In this document: one piece after another, positions 42,969 through 51,813 of the stretch | Layout of the letters: every line of letters starts with the position of its first letter | How positions within the stretch are numbered: the first letter of the stretch is position 1 | Assembly (NCBI RefSeq): GCF_030915485.1 | Contig: NZ_CP133266.1 | Location: forward strand, 124,001-188,000 | Length of the DNA stretch: 64,000 nt | Source of the DNA: Neobacillus sp. PS3-40 | Lineage (GTDB): Bacteria > Bacillota > Bacilli > Bacillales > Cytobacillaceae | Direction of reading: 5' to 3' | Translations under genes and position numbers: made by a program | The notes under the pieces: generated by a model | What the model was told of the DNA's origin: nothing | The model's database searches: none | The model's input: only the letters and a program-made list of their open reading frames with translations

Positions 42969-44102
42969 TTAAGCATTAATCTTTAAACTTTGATAAGTGG
43001 AAGAAGTAGCTGGAAAATTGATAGTAAATGTAGTTCCTTTTCCAATTGTACTTTTAAGGGAAATGGTGCCGCCATTGTCTTCAATTAATTTTTTACACAT
43101 ATTTAACCCAATCCCTGTTCCTTTTTCTTTGGTAGTAAAGAAGGGAGTAAACAAATTCTTAATGGTCTCATCTGTCATCCCACAACCGCTGTCCACAACG
43201 TGAATAGAAGCATTATCAGAATCAATTATTGTCGAAATATAAATAGTCCTTTCCAAACTGTTGTTATCGTCAATTGCTTCGATTGCATTTTTAATCAAAT
43301 TAGATAATATCTGCTTTAAATGATTTGATTCAATAGATACCACTGTATCAGTTTTAGAAAAAGTAGTGATAATCTGAATATCTCTTAAAATGGCTTCACT
43401 TTCATAGAGCATAACAATATCTCTTACAAGTTTATTAACCGATACTCCATAATAGGGATTCCTTTTCGGCTTTGTTGCATTTAGGAATTCATAAATGATT
43501 TCATTTGCTCTATTTATTTCATCAAGTGCCACATCAGCATATTGGACTTTTCCGATCTCCACTAAATGAGGCTTTAATAGCTGTAGAAAACCTTTAACCG
43601 TTGTTAATGGATTACGAATTTCATGAGCTATACCAGCAGCTAATTTATTAATGTTTTTATAATAATCCATACTAATGGATGCATCCTTTATTTTTTTAAG
43701 ACTCCTTTCCATATAGTCCTTTTTAATTACCAAATCCTGATTTAAATGTATTAATTTTTTATCTATTTCATGTAACAATTTATCCATTGCCTCAATCTCA
43801 TTTTCGACAGGGATACAGTATACATGGAAATTAGAACAATCATCCATCGCCTTGTATATTTGAAAAGATTGTGTTTGATTGCCTTTTCTATACATAGGTA
43901 TTTCAATAAAACTAGTTGAGGAAGGTTCAAGAAGGAAACGATTTATCTGATGAATATATTCTTCAATAATTAAATCCCTAAAGGAATCTGAATGCTGAAA
44001 AATATGATTTGCTTGATCCGATCTTTTTAGTACTTTCAAATTTTTATCCAAGATAAAATATGGGAAGGGTACATTATTAACAACCAGACCGTTTACATTC
44101 AT
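42969..44102 (-). CDS. soluble sensor histidine kinase, sporulation-kinase-like
   Basis: This 377-residue protein has an N-terminal PAS-like region (about 1-120), a coiled coil, a HisKA domain with phosphoacceptor His in AAGIAHEIRNPLTTVKGFLQLL, and HATPase_c with N-box NLIKNAIEAID, G1 DSGCGM and G2 KGTGIGLNMCKKLIEDNGG. It has no membrane segment, as in KinA/KinE. No response regulator is adjacent, so it is an orphan. The H-box resembles kinases that feed Spo0F. ATG 44102 is preceded by AAGGATGG. Confidence 0.9.
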   Translation of the reverse strand: MNVNGLVVNNVPFPYFILDKNLKVLKRSDQANHIFQHSDSFRDLIIEEYIHQINRFLLEPSSTSFIEIPMYRKGNQTQSFQIYKAMDDCSNFHVYCIPVENEIEAMDKLLHEIDKKLIHLNQDLVIKKDYMERSLKKIKDASISMDYYKNINKLAAGIAHEIRNPLTTVKGFLQLLKPHLVEIGKVQYADVALDEINRANEIIYEFLNATKPKRNPYYGVSVNKLVRDIVMLYESEAILRDIQIITTFSKTDTVVSIESNHLKQILSNLIKNAIEAIDDNNSLERTIYISTIIDSDNASIHVVDSGCGMTDETIKNLFTPFFTTKEKGTGIGLNMCKKLIEDNGGTISLKSTIGKGTTFTINFPATSSTYQSLKINA

Positions 44103-44410
44103 TCATACCATCCTTTTACATAAATAGTTAGCAAAAAAAAAGCTACATTCTATGTATATTCAATTAAATCGAAAAAATTCTACAAATTTCTTTATATTTA
44201 GACAATATTTTTATAATAATTTTATTATTATAATGATTACAATTATTATTATAGCAAATATAGCCAAAAAATAGCAATATTTACAGCGTAGTTTTTAAAT
44301 AATTCTGTTTTTATCTTTTTTTTGCAATCAATTTTTTTGTTTGAACGTATTTTACCTCGAACTATAGAGAAGTAATAGCGACCGACCAACCTTTAGAAAA
44401 GCGTAAAAAA
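44103..44410. other. AT-rich gap upstream of the histidine kinase gene
   Basis: Very AT-rich with runs of TTATTATT. A 19-mer at 44229-44247 resembles a Fur box but lies within low-complexity sequence and is not convincing. No gene or RNA is recognised. Confidence 0.4.
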
Positions 44411-44444
44411 AGCCTTAAAGGAAGATGAAAATTCCTTTAAAGCC
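44411..44444 (-). terminator. terminator of plsY
   Basis: On the minus strand GCTTTAAAGGAA pairs with TTCCTTTAAGGC around an 8-nt loop, followed by TTTTTTT. It overlaps the plsY stop. Confidence 0.85.
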
Positions 44445-45036
44445 ATTTAATTTTAGGTTCAGTTTTATTGAAGATCCGTTTGATATTGGAACGGTGCCGA
44501 TAGAAAACAAATGATACCAATACAATCACGACAATTATCAGCGGAGTGTCCCATTCATAAAAAATACATTTAACCACCGCATACACAATTGCTGAAACGC
44601 CAGCGAGCATGGAAGAAAGGGATACATATTTTGTTATGTACAAACACATAAAAAAGATCAAGAGGACGATAAGAAACATAAGCGGGGTATAGAACAAGAG
44701 AACACCACCCGATGTAGCAACTGCTTTCCCACCGCGAAAACCAGCGAATAAGGGATACATATGTCCGATAACCGCAAAAATCCCAATTAGTAGTGGATGA
44801 ATATCTGCTGAAAACAGAACAGGCAATGAAGCAGCCAACGTTCCTTTTAATATATCAGCTGTTGTTACAGCTAATCCTGCTTTTACCCCTAGGGTTCTAA
44901 AGGTATTTGTCCCACCTAAATTACCACTGCCATGCTTTCGAATATCTGTTTTATAAAAAACCTTCCCTATGATTAAGCCAGAGGGTATCGAACCAAGCAA
45001 GTATGCAAGGATCATGATCATGATGATTTCTGTCAT
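44437..45036 (-). CDS. plsY: acyl-phosphate:glycerol-3-phosphate acyltransferase
   Basis: This 199-residue five-helix membrane enzyme starts phospholipid synthesis by moving an acyl group from acyl-phosphate to glycerol-3-phosphate. The three PlsY motifs are visible: [11 protein letters not shown], the glycine-rich [16 protein letters not shown], and [20 protein letters not shown]. Expected length and order. It is equivalent to yneS of B. subtilis, between yneR and yneT, though separated here by several inserted genes. ATG 45036. Confidence 0.97.
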   Translation of the reverse strand: MTEIIMIMILAYLLGSIPSGLIIGKVFYKTDIRKHGSGNLGGTNTFRTLGVKAGLAVTTADILKGTLAASLPVLFSADIHPLLIGIFAVIGHMYPLFAGFRGGKAVATSGGVLLFYTPLMFLIVLLIFFMCLYITKYVSLSSMLAGVSAIVYAVVKCIFYEWDTPLIIVVIVLVSFVFYRHRSNIKRIFNKTEPKIKWL

Positions 45037-45205
45037 ATAACTATTTCCCTTCTATTAATGATCCAGTACCTCCATTGTACCATGTATTTGTTAAGCTAGA
45101 AAAGGGGGCGGGACTCCTCGTAAAAAGAAAATAATCTATTTGTAACATAGATATCTTGATATATAAATTCCTTTTCATTTAAGATAAGTTGAGGAGGAGC
45201 GAAAT

Positions 45206-46942
45206 ATGACAAGAATAGAGTACTACAAGAAAAACACCGTTTCACGATCGCGGCTCATCGGAGGGGTAATCCTAGCCTTTCTTTTAATCGTGTCATCGAT
45301 CCTATTATTAGTATATCCCTTTGCATCCACCGTAAAAAAAGGATATTTTCATGGCATAAATCCAATTCTTTTTGATGGTCATCAAGTTGGAAATGCTTTG
45401 ATAGAAAAAAATACACTTTACGTTCCATTGTCATTTATGCAAAAAAAGCTCGACAATACTATAGTTTACGATCAAAAGTCAAATTCAATCATCATTACCA
45501 CTTCGGATAAAGTCATCCAGATGCCAACAGAATCATTAACTTATTTTGTTAATAAACATGCTGTTAAACTAAAAGTAACCCCTTTTAAATCCATTAGTGG
45601 GCAAATGTTTGTGGCCCTTGACCCGCTCCTATCCTATTACCCTATCAAATATAAAAAACTAGAAAAGAGTGGGGCTATCTGGATTCAAAAGGACGGGGAA
45701 AGATATAGGAATGGCCATATAACTGCTAAAAAAGTGAACAAAGAAATGCTTCGACTTCGGACACAACCTACATTGGAGTCTCCATATACTATGGAAATAG
45801 TCAACAATGAACCGGTCATGATTGAAAGTATAAAAGATAATTTTTACCTCGTCAGAGCAAAAAATGGCGTTAGTGGATATGTTAAGAAGGATTTTGTTCG
45901 AAGCGAAGAGCAGGTTAACATTCAAATTCCTAGGCAAAGTCTGCCTATAAAAACAGCTAAACTCAATGGAGCCGTCCAGTTAACATGGGAAGCGGTATAT
46001 ACACATAACCCAGATTCATCAAAAATACCAGGATTGGGAGGGGTAAATGTTGTTTCTCCTACATGGTTTTCGCTTGCAGGCAACGATGGAACTATTAAGA
46101 ACTTAGCATCCTTAGAATATACGAAATGGGCAAAATCAAAAGGCTATCATGTTTGGGGAGTTTTCTCTAATAGTTTTGATCCAACTCTTACCCATGAGGT
46201 GCTTAAAGATTTTCAAACAAGACAAAAAATGATCGCCGAGCTTCTTCAGTATAGCCAAATGTATCAAATTCAAGGGATTAACTTTGACATTGAAAATGTT
46301 AAAAGTGAAGACGGGCCTTTAGTCACACAATTTATGCGGGAAGCGACCCCTTATTTGCATGAGGCTGGCTTAGTGGTCACAATGGATGTTACATTTGCAG
46401 CAGAATCTAGCAATTGGTCTTCCTTTTACGAAAGAAAAAAGCTTGCGCAAATTGCTGATTATCTAATTGTAATGGCCTATGATGAACACTGGGGAACATC
46501 TCCTATTGCTGGAAGCGTTGCAAGTTTTCCTTGGGTCGAACATAATTTACAAAAGCTATTAACTGAGGTTCCTAGTAATCGATTGATCCTTGGTGTTCCA
46601 TTATATTCGAGACTCTGGAAAGAACAAATGAATGCAGATGGCACCAAAGATGTTTCGTCAAAAGCACTATCAATGGACAAAGTTAAAGCTTGGATTAGTT
46701 CAAAAGGATTGAAACCAACATTTGACTCAGAAAGTGGACAAAATTATGTTGAGTATTACGATGCAAAAGAGAACGCTACTTATAAAATTTGGATTGAAGA
46801 TGACGTTTCTTTGAAAAAGAGGGCGGAGCTATCAACCAACTACCATTTAGCAGGGATTGCGAGCTGGTCACGATCCTTTGGTGACCAAACAGCTTGGGCA
46901 GCATTAAATCTTAATCAGGAGCAATCGATAACAAAAAAGTAA
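45206..46942 (+). CDS. membrane-anchored GH18-type glycosidase with copper-amine-oxidase-N-like and SH3 domains
   Basis: This 578-residue protein has a membrane anchor at about 19-42, then a copper amine oxidase N-terminal-like domain (about 50-150), a bacterial SH3 domain (about 165-230: MLRLRTQPTLESPYTM, GYVKKDFV) and a GH18 barrel (about 250-570). The catalytic motif is GINFDIENV, in place of D-G-x-D-x-D-x-E. It is similar to YaaH/YdhD-like spore-cortex or coat glycosidases. GAGGAGGAG precedes ATG 45206. It probably acts on peptidoglycan outside the membrane. It is inserted between plsY and yneT relative to B. subtilis. Confidence 0.88.
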   Translation: MTRIEYYKKNTVSRSRLIGGVILAFLLIVSSILLLVYPFASTVKKGYFHGINPILFDGHQVGNALIEKNTLYVPLSFMQKKLDNTIVYDQKSNSIIITTSDKVIQMPTESLTYFVNKHAVKLKVTPFKSISGQMFVALDPLLSYYPIKYKKLEKSGAIWIQKDGERYRNGHITAKKVNKEMLRLRTQPTLESPYTMEIVNNEPVMIESIKDNFYLVRAKNGVSGYVKKDFVRSEEQVNIQIPRQSLPIKTAKLNGAVQLTWEAVYTHNPDSSKIPGLGGVNVVSPTWFSLAGNDGTIKNLASLEYTKWAKSKGYHVWGVFSNSFDPTLTHEVLKDFQTRQKMIAELLQYSQMYQIQGINFDIENVKSEDGPLVTQFMREATPYLHEAGLVVTMDVTFAAESSNWSSFYERKKLAQIADYLIVMAYDEHWGTSPIAGSVASFPWVEHNLQKLLTEVPSNRLILGVPLYSRLWKEQMNADGTKDVSSKALSMDKVKAWISSKGLKPTFDSESGQNYVEYYDAKENATYKIWIEDDVSLKKRAELSTNYHLAGIASWSRSFGDQTAWAALNLNQEQSITKK

Positions 46943-46994
46943 GGCATTAAAAGCAAACTGCGCACTAAAAACAGGATTATTACTGCTATTATCT

Positions 46995-47019
46995 AATAGA
47001 CCGGCAAAACCGGTCTATT
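46995..47019 (+). terminator. terminator of the GH18 gene
   Basis: Perfect 10-bp arms AATAGACCGG and CCGGTCTATT flank a 5-nt CAAAA loop, then TTCTG. Confidence 0.88.
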
Positions 47020-47226
47020 TCTGTCTAAAAAAAGTAAAAATAGAGTCAATATTATTACAAAAATATGGAGATTTTTTAAACCATTAAGAAGTCAATTGAA
47101 TGGGAAGGATATTCACAATATAATTTGATTAAATAGAAAAAGAAGGAAAAACTGAATGAATTAACGACAAGATAAGTCAGTTTTCTTACATATTTTTAAA
47201 TGGAAACTACGAAAGAAGTGATGAAC

Positions 47227-48165
47227 ATGTCCAAGGATGTCCGACAATACCACAATATAAAGGTACTATACCTTGAGGATGATCCGTTCAGCCGTGAAAA
47301 ACTCCTACGAATTTTAAACAGAAGGTTTCGAAATATCATCGTTGCTACTGATGGAGATGAGGGCTATCAGCTTTACCAAACATATCGCCCGGATTTAATC
47401 ATTACTGATCTTAAAGTAAATCAAATGAATGGACTTGAAATGATTAGAAAGATTCGTGAACAAAACGACAATGTACAAATTATCATTACAACGGCACATG
47501 ATGATAATGACATCTTCATTCAATCCATCGAAAATAATGTTAATCATTTTATTCTGAAACCAATAGATTTAGATAGACTTTTACTTGCTATTCAGAAATC
47601 GGTTCATCATATTCAGCTTGAAAAAGAATTAACACAACAAAACTTGGAATTAGAAAATGAAAGAAGAAAGAATGAACTATTTCCTATTATTGATCCACTA
47701 ACTAGCATATTTAATCGGTTGACATTTGATAAACTTTTGACAAGTGAATTGGAAAAAAGCAAACAATATGAACAGTCAATTTCTGTGATTTTAATAGATA
47801 TAGATAATTTTAAAAAGATAAATGAGCAATTCGGTTATGAGCATGGTGACAAAATATTAGTTACCATATCTACCATACTTCAACAGCGGATTAGCGAGTA
47901 TGATATTCTGGCTCGATGGGAAGGAAATACCTTTATTCTCCTAACTCCTCAAACAGATTTAAAAAATGCAAAAGAATTGGCCCATTCCATAAAGTCCTTA
48001 ATTGAATGTTTTCATTTCCAAGATGCCCTGCATTTAACTTGTAGCATTGGTATTTCAGAATTTTCTCCAGAGAAAGGTAAATCGAAAAAAGATCTTTTAC
48101 TAGATGCAGAGCACGCACTATTCCAATCAAAAAAGAATGGAAAAAATTGTGTAAGCATTTTTTGA
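47227..48165 (+). CDS. response regulator with degenerate GGDEF domain
   Basis: This 312-residue protein has a receiver domain at about 5-120 (LEDDPFSREKLLR, phosphoacceptor Asp in DLIITDLKVNQMNG, Lys in FILKPIDLDRL), a coiled linker and a GGDEF-like domain from about 160 (DPLTSIFNRLTFD, LIDIDNFKKINEQFGYEHGD). The GGDEF signature itself reads EGNTF within ARWEGNTFILL, lacking catalytic residues, so diguanylate cyclase activity is doubtful. ATG 47227 is best spaced from AAAGAAG; ATG 47200 is an alternative. The next gene is a histidine kinase, making a two-component pair. Confidence 0.85.
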   Translation: MSKDVRQYHNIKVLYLEDDPFSREKLLRILNRRFRNIIVATDGDEGYQLYQTYRPDLIITDLKVNQMNGLEMIRKIREQNDNVQIIITTAHDDNDIFIQSIENNVNHFILKPIDLDRLLLAIQKSVHHIQLEKELTQQNLELENERRKNELFPIIDPLTSIFNRLTFDKLLTSELEKSKQYEQSISVILIDIDNFKKINEQFGYEHGDKILVTISTILQQRISEYDILARWEGNTFILLTPQTDLKNAKELAHSIKSLIECFHFQDALHLTCSIGISEFSPEKGKSKKDLLLDAEHALFQSKKNGKNCVSIF

Positions 48166-48209
48166 AAATAATGGTGCAGTGTAAAGTTGATTAAAAGGAT
48201 AGTGAACCT

Positions 48210-49040
48210 ATGAAAAAGGCAAAGGTATGGGAAGAACGCTATCAGATCTTAACCGCAAAATATGAAGCATTAGAAAAGCAGTATGAAAAGGAATTCGAAA
48301 AAAACCAACAGAAAGAACATATGTTAATTCAGCAATCAAGACTTGCGGCGATGGGAGAAATGATTGCTAACATTGGCCATCAATGGAGGCAACCACTGAA
48401 TCATTTATCGCTACTCATCCAGGATGTAAGTGAGGCCTTGGAATTTGGAGAGATTACTAATCATTATATTGATCTTTTCACGACAGAGAGTATGGTTCAA
48501 ATTAAACAAATGTCTAGAACCATCAATGATTTTCAAAAGTTTTATATGCCAAATAAAGAAAAAAACGTTTTTTCACTTGGAGAATCGATCGGGAATGCTC
48601 TTTCCATTTTTTCTTTAAGCCTAAAAACCTATGATATTCATGTTTTATTTGAATATAGAGGCGAACAAATGGCATATGGCTACCAAAATGAGTTTAGTCA
48701 AGTTGTCTTAAATATTTTAACAAATGCTAGAGACGCATTCGTTCACCGCGGACTTAAAAATCGAAAGGTAAGTATTACAATTAGTCAAACAGAATCGTTT
48801 TTCGCTGTGGAATTTACCGATAATGCTGGAGGGATTGAAGCTAATTTAGTACCTAAGCTATTCAAACCCTATTTTACAACAAGGCCGCACGGGACCGGAC
48901 TTGGTCTCTATATGTCAAAAATGATCCTTGAGAAAATGGATGGATCTATTAAAGTCGAAAATACTGATGATGGGGCAAGATTCATCCTATTTATTCCATC
49001 AGCAGCCAGCGGAATCATCACTCCCTCTATCTCTGTGTGA
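48210..49040 (+). CDS. soluble histidine kinase without sensor domain, partner of the degenerate-GGDEF regulator
   Basis: This 276-residue protein has an N-terminal coiled coil (about 1-45), a HisKA variant with phosphoacceptor His in MIANIGHQWRQPLNHLSLLIQ and HATPase_c with N-box VVLNILTNARDAF, G1 FTDNAGGIE and G2 GTGLGLYMSKMIL. The GHQWRQPLN H-box marks a distinct kinase subgroup. It has no transmembrane or sensory domain, so signals may come through a protein partner. AAGGATAGTG precedes ATG 48210, 45 bases after the response regulator stop. Confidence 0.88.
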   Translation: MKKAKVWEERYQILTAKYEALEKQYEKEFEKNQQKEHMLIQQSRLAAMGEMIANIGHQWRQPLNHLSLLIQDVSEALEFGEITNHYIDLFTTESMVQIKQMSRTINDFQKFYMPNKEKNVFSLGESIGNALSIFSLSLKTYDIHVLFEYRGEQMAYGYQNEFSQVVLNILTNARDAFVHRGLKNRKVSITISQTESFFAVEFTDNAGGIEANLVPKLFKPYFTTRPHGTGLGLYMSKMILEKMDGSIKVENTDDGARFILFIPSAASGIITPSISV

Positions 49041-49109
49041 AAATAATTAGAACAGATCATTATGTTTTTAATTGTAAACAAGGTAAAATAAAGGGAAAGG
49101 AGTGGTTAC

Positions 49110-49523
49110 ATGGCAATTGAAATTCCAAATCACGACGAAATTAAAACGATTTTAAAAAATGCTAAGAGAATTGCTGTTGTCGGTTTAAGCGATAACCCTG
49201 CACGAACCTCTTACCAAGTTTCAAAAGTGATGCAAAATGCTGGGTATGAGATTATCCCTGTTAACCCCACAATTGATGAAGCACTTGGCGTTAAGGCAGT
49301 TGCAACATTAAAGGATATTGAGGGCCACGTGGACATCGTAAATGTATTTCGCAGGTCTGAACAATTACTTGACGTGGCTAAAGAGTTTGATGAAGTAGAT
49401 GCTGATGTATTTTGGGCTCAACTAGGGCTTATGAATGAAGAAGCTTATCATTTTCTAAAAGACAAAGGCTATACTGTTGTCATGGATCGCTGTATAAAAG
49501 TCGAACACGCGGCAATCAAATAA
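49110..49523 (+). CDS. yneT: CoA-binding domain protein YneT
   Basis: This 137-residue Rossmann-like CoA_binding protein reads RIAVVGLSDNPARTSYQVSKVM, GYEIIPVNPTIDEALGVKA and VFWAQLGLMNEEAYHF, then VMDRCIKVEH. It is related to succinyl-CoA synthetase alpha N-domain. Its function is unknown; family members bind CoA or CoA-disulfide. AAAGGAG precedes ATG 49110. It is immediately before parE as in B. subtilis but with its own terminator. Confidence 0.93.
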   Translation: MAIEIPNHDEIKTILKNAKRIAVVGLSDNPARTSYQVSKVMQNAGYEIIPVNPTIDEALGVKAVATLKDIEGHVDIVNVFRRSEQLLDVAKEFDEVDADVFWAQLGLMNEEAYHFLKDKGYTVVMDRCIKVEHAAIK

Positions 49524-49537
49524 AAATTCACTACCCA

Positions 49538-49566
49538 ATGAGATCATTTATTGATCTCATTTTTTT
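49538..49566 (+). terminator. terminator of yneT
   Basis: ATGAGATCA, a 5-nt loop and TGATCTCAT are followed by TTTTTTA. Confidence 0.93.
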
Positions 49567-49583
49567 ATCGAATTGATGATTAT

Positions 49584-49616
49584 TTTGACAAAAATAATAG
49601 GTCATTTTTTGTCAAA
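49584..49616 (+). promoter_or_regulatory. 11-bp perfect inverted repeat upstream of parE
   Basis: Arms TTTGACAAAAA (49584-49594) and TTTTTGTCAAA (49606-49616) are exact inverted repeats around 11 nt. It lies about 220 bp before the parE start, in the 310-bp yneT-parE gap. The left arm contains TTGACA, a possible -35. It may be an operator; no T tract that would make it a terminator. Confidence 0.4.
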
Positions 49617-49833
49617 TTGGTGTTTATTTTGAATGATTCATTTGCCAAATTAAAATAAATCGCTACAATAAAGCATAGACCCCGCAAGAATTATGGTAAA
49701 ATAAGGCGAGGAACATTTGTTCGAATCTCTTTTTTAATAAAGGATATGAACCTATTTTAAATGAATTTTTTTCTAAAAATAGATAGCAATCAGAATGTGG
49801 TTTCTTTTTGTAGGATATGAAAGGGGTATTTTA

Positions 49834-51813
49834 GTGGCAATAAATCAGAAAGTTTTTGATTATAATGATGATGCCATACAGGTACTGGAAGGACTTGAAG
49901 CAGTCAGAAAACGTCCGGGTATGTATATAGGCAGTACAGATGCACGGGGTTTGCACCATCTTGTATATGAAATTGTCGACAATTCCGTCGATGAAGCTTT
50001 AGGTGGCTTCGGTGATCATATTACCGTAAAAATTCACAAAGACAATTCTATTAGTGTAATTGATAGAGGCCGTGGGATGCCCACGGGAATGCATAAACTT
50101 GGAAAGCCAACAACTGAAGTTATTTTAACAGTGCTACATGCTGGTGGAAAATTCGGTCAAGGCGGTTATAAAACAAGTGGTGGATTGCATGGTGTAGGTG
50201 CTTCAGTTGTTAACGCACTCTCTGAATGGTTAGTTGTTACCATCAAAAGAGATGGATTTGTTTATGAACAGCGTTTTGAAAATGGTGGAAAACCAGCAAC
50301 AACCCTTGAAAAAATTGGCAAAACGAACCAAACAGGAACAGCGATCCGTTTTAAGCCTGATCCAACTATTTTCTCCACCACTACGTATAATTTCGAAACA
50401 TTATGTGAGAGGTTAAGAGAATCGGCATTTCTTTTAAAGGGATTAAAGATTGATATCTTCGATGAACGCAACGATTTTCATGAAGTGTTTCATTATGAAA
50501 ATGGGATTGAAGCATTTGTTTCATACTTAAACGAAGAAAAAGATGAATTACATCCAGTTGTAAGCTTTGAAGGCATTCAAAACGGCATTGAGGTCGAATT
50601 TGCCTTCCAATTTAACGATGGTTATTCTGAAAATGTCCTCTCTTTTGTTAACAATGTTCGGACGAAGGATGGAGGTACACATGAAGCTGGTACAAAAACA
50701 GCTATGACACGTGTATTTAATGAATATGCACGAAAGGTTTCTTTTCTAAAGGAAAAGGACAAAAACCTTGAAGGTACCGATATTCGAGAAGGATTAGCAG
50801 GCATTATTTCTGTTAGAATTCCTGAAGAGATGCTTCAGTTTGAAGGACAAACAAAAGGTAAGTTAGGAACAAGTGAGGCAAGATCAGCGGTGGATGCTGT
50901 TGTGTCTGAGCATCTTACCTACTTCCTAGAGGAGAATCCTGATATTAGTTCTTTGCTAATCAAAAAATCCATTAAGGCTTATCAAGCACGTGATGCAGCT
51001 CGAAAAGCACGTGAGGATGCAAGAAGTGGCAAAAAGCGCAAACGGTCAGAAACGGTTCTTTCTGGAAAGCTTACACCTGCTCAATCGCGCAATCCACAAA
51101 AAAATGAGCTTTATCTAGTGGAGGGTGACTCTGCCGGAGGTTCTGCTAAACAGGGGCGTGATCGTCGTTTTCAAGCTGTTCTGCCGCTCCGAGGTAAAGT
51201 TATCAACACAGAAAAGGCCAAATTAGCCGATATATTTAAAAATGAAGAAATAAATACGATTATTCATGCAATTGGTGCTGGAGTCGGTGCCGATTTTAAT
51301 CTTGATGATGTAAATTATGAAAAAATTGTCATCATGACGGATGCTGATACAGATGGAGCACACATTCAAGTATTACTACTTACTTTCTTTTATCGTTATA
51401 TGAAGCCGCTTTTAGACGCGGGTAAAGTATTCATTGCCCTACCACCATTGTATAAGGTGAGTAAAGGGACTGGTAAAAAAGAAGTGATTGAGTATGCGTG
51501 GAGTGATGATGAACTCCAGGGTGCAATTCAAAAGATTGGCAGAGGCTACATCATACAGCGTTATAAAGGGCTTGGTGAGATGAATGCCGATCAACTTTGG
51601 GAAACAACAATGGACCCCGAAACACGTACATTTATCCGGGTTAAAATAGATGACGCTGCAAGAGCAGAGCGCAGGGTAACAACACTTATGGGTGACAAGG
51701 TAGAACCACGTCGGAAGTGGATTGAAGCAAATGTTGCTTTTGGATTAGAAGAAGACGACACAATCCTTGAAAATGAAAATATTACGGTCTCAGAGGAGGA
51801 AACTGAAGGATGA
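49834..51813 (+). CDS. parE: DNA topoisomerase IV subunit B
   Basis: This 659-residue ATPase subunit decatenates replicated chromosomes together with ParC. GHKL ATP-site motifs are seen in [24 protein letters not shown] and [15 protein letters not shown]. The TOPRIM motif is [20 protein letters not shown] with DADTDGAH and the C-terminal [19 protein letters not shown]. The start is GTG 49834 with AAAGGGG upstream. It is ParE rather than GyrB by its parC partner, which overlaps by 4 bases (ATGA). Confidence 0.97.
   Translation: MAINQKVFDYNDDAIQVLEGLEAVRKRPGMYIGSTDARGLHHLVYEIVDNSVDEALGGFGDHITVKIHKDNSISVIDRGRGMPTGMHKLGKPTTEVILTVLHAGGKFGQGGYKTSGGLHGVGASVVNALSEWLVVTIKRDGFVYEQRFENGGKPATTLEKIGKTNQTGTAIRFKPDPTIFSTTTYNFETLCERLRESAFLLKGLKIDIFDERNDFHEVFHYENGIEAFVSYLNEEKDELHPVVSFEGIQNGIEVEFAFQFNDGYSENVLSFVNNVRTKDGGTHEAGTKTAMTRVFNEYARKVSFLKEKDKNLEGTDIREGLAGIISVRIPEEMLQFEGQTKGKLGTSEARSAVDAVVSEHLTYFLEENPDISSLLIKKSIKAYQARDAARKAREDARSGKKRKRSETVLSGKLTPAQSRNPQKNELYLVEGDSAGGSAKQGRDRRFQAVLPLRGKVINTEKAKLADIFKNEEINTIIHAIGAGVGADFNLDDVNYEKIVIMTDADTDGAHIQVLLLTFFYRYMKPLLDAGKVFIALPPLYKVSKGTGKKEVIEYAWSDDELQGAIQKIGRGYIIQRYKGLGEMNADQLWETTMDPETRTFIRVKIDDAARAERRVTTLMGDKVEPRRKWIEANVAFGLEEDDTILENENITVSEEETEG

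Noticed and set aside
44229-44247. Fur box
   Set aside because: 15 of 19 matches, but in a TTATTATT low-complexity stretch where such matches arise easily; no iron gene is adjacent.
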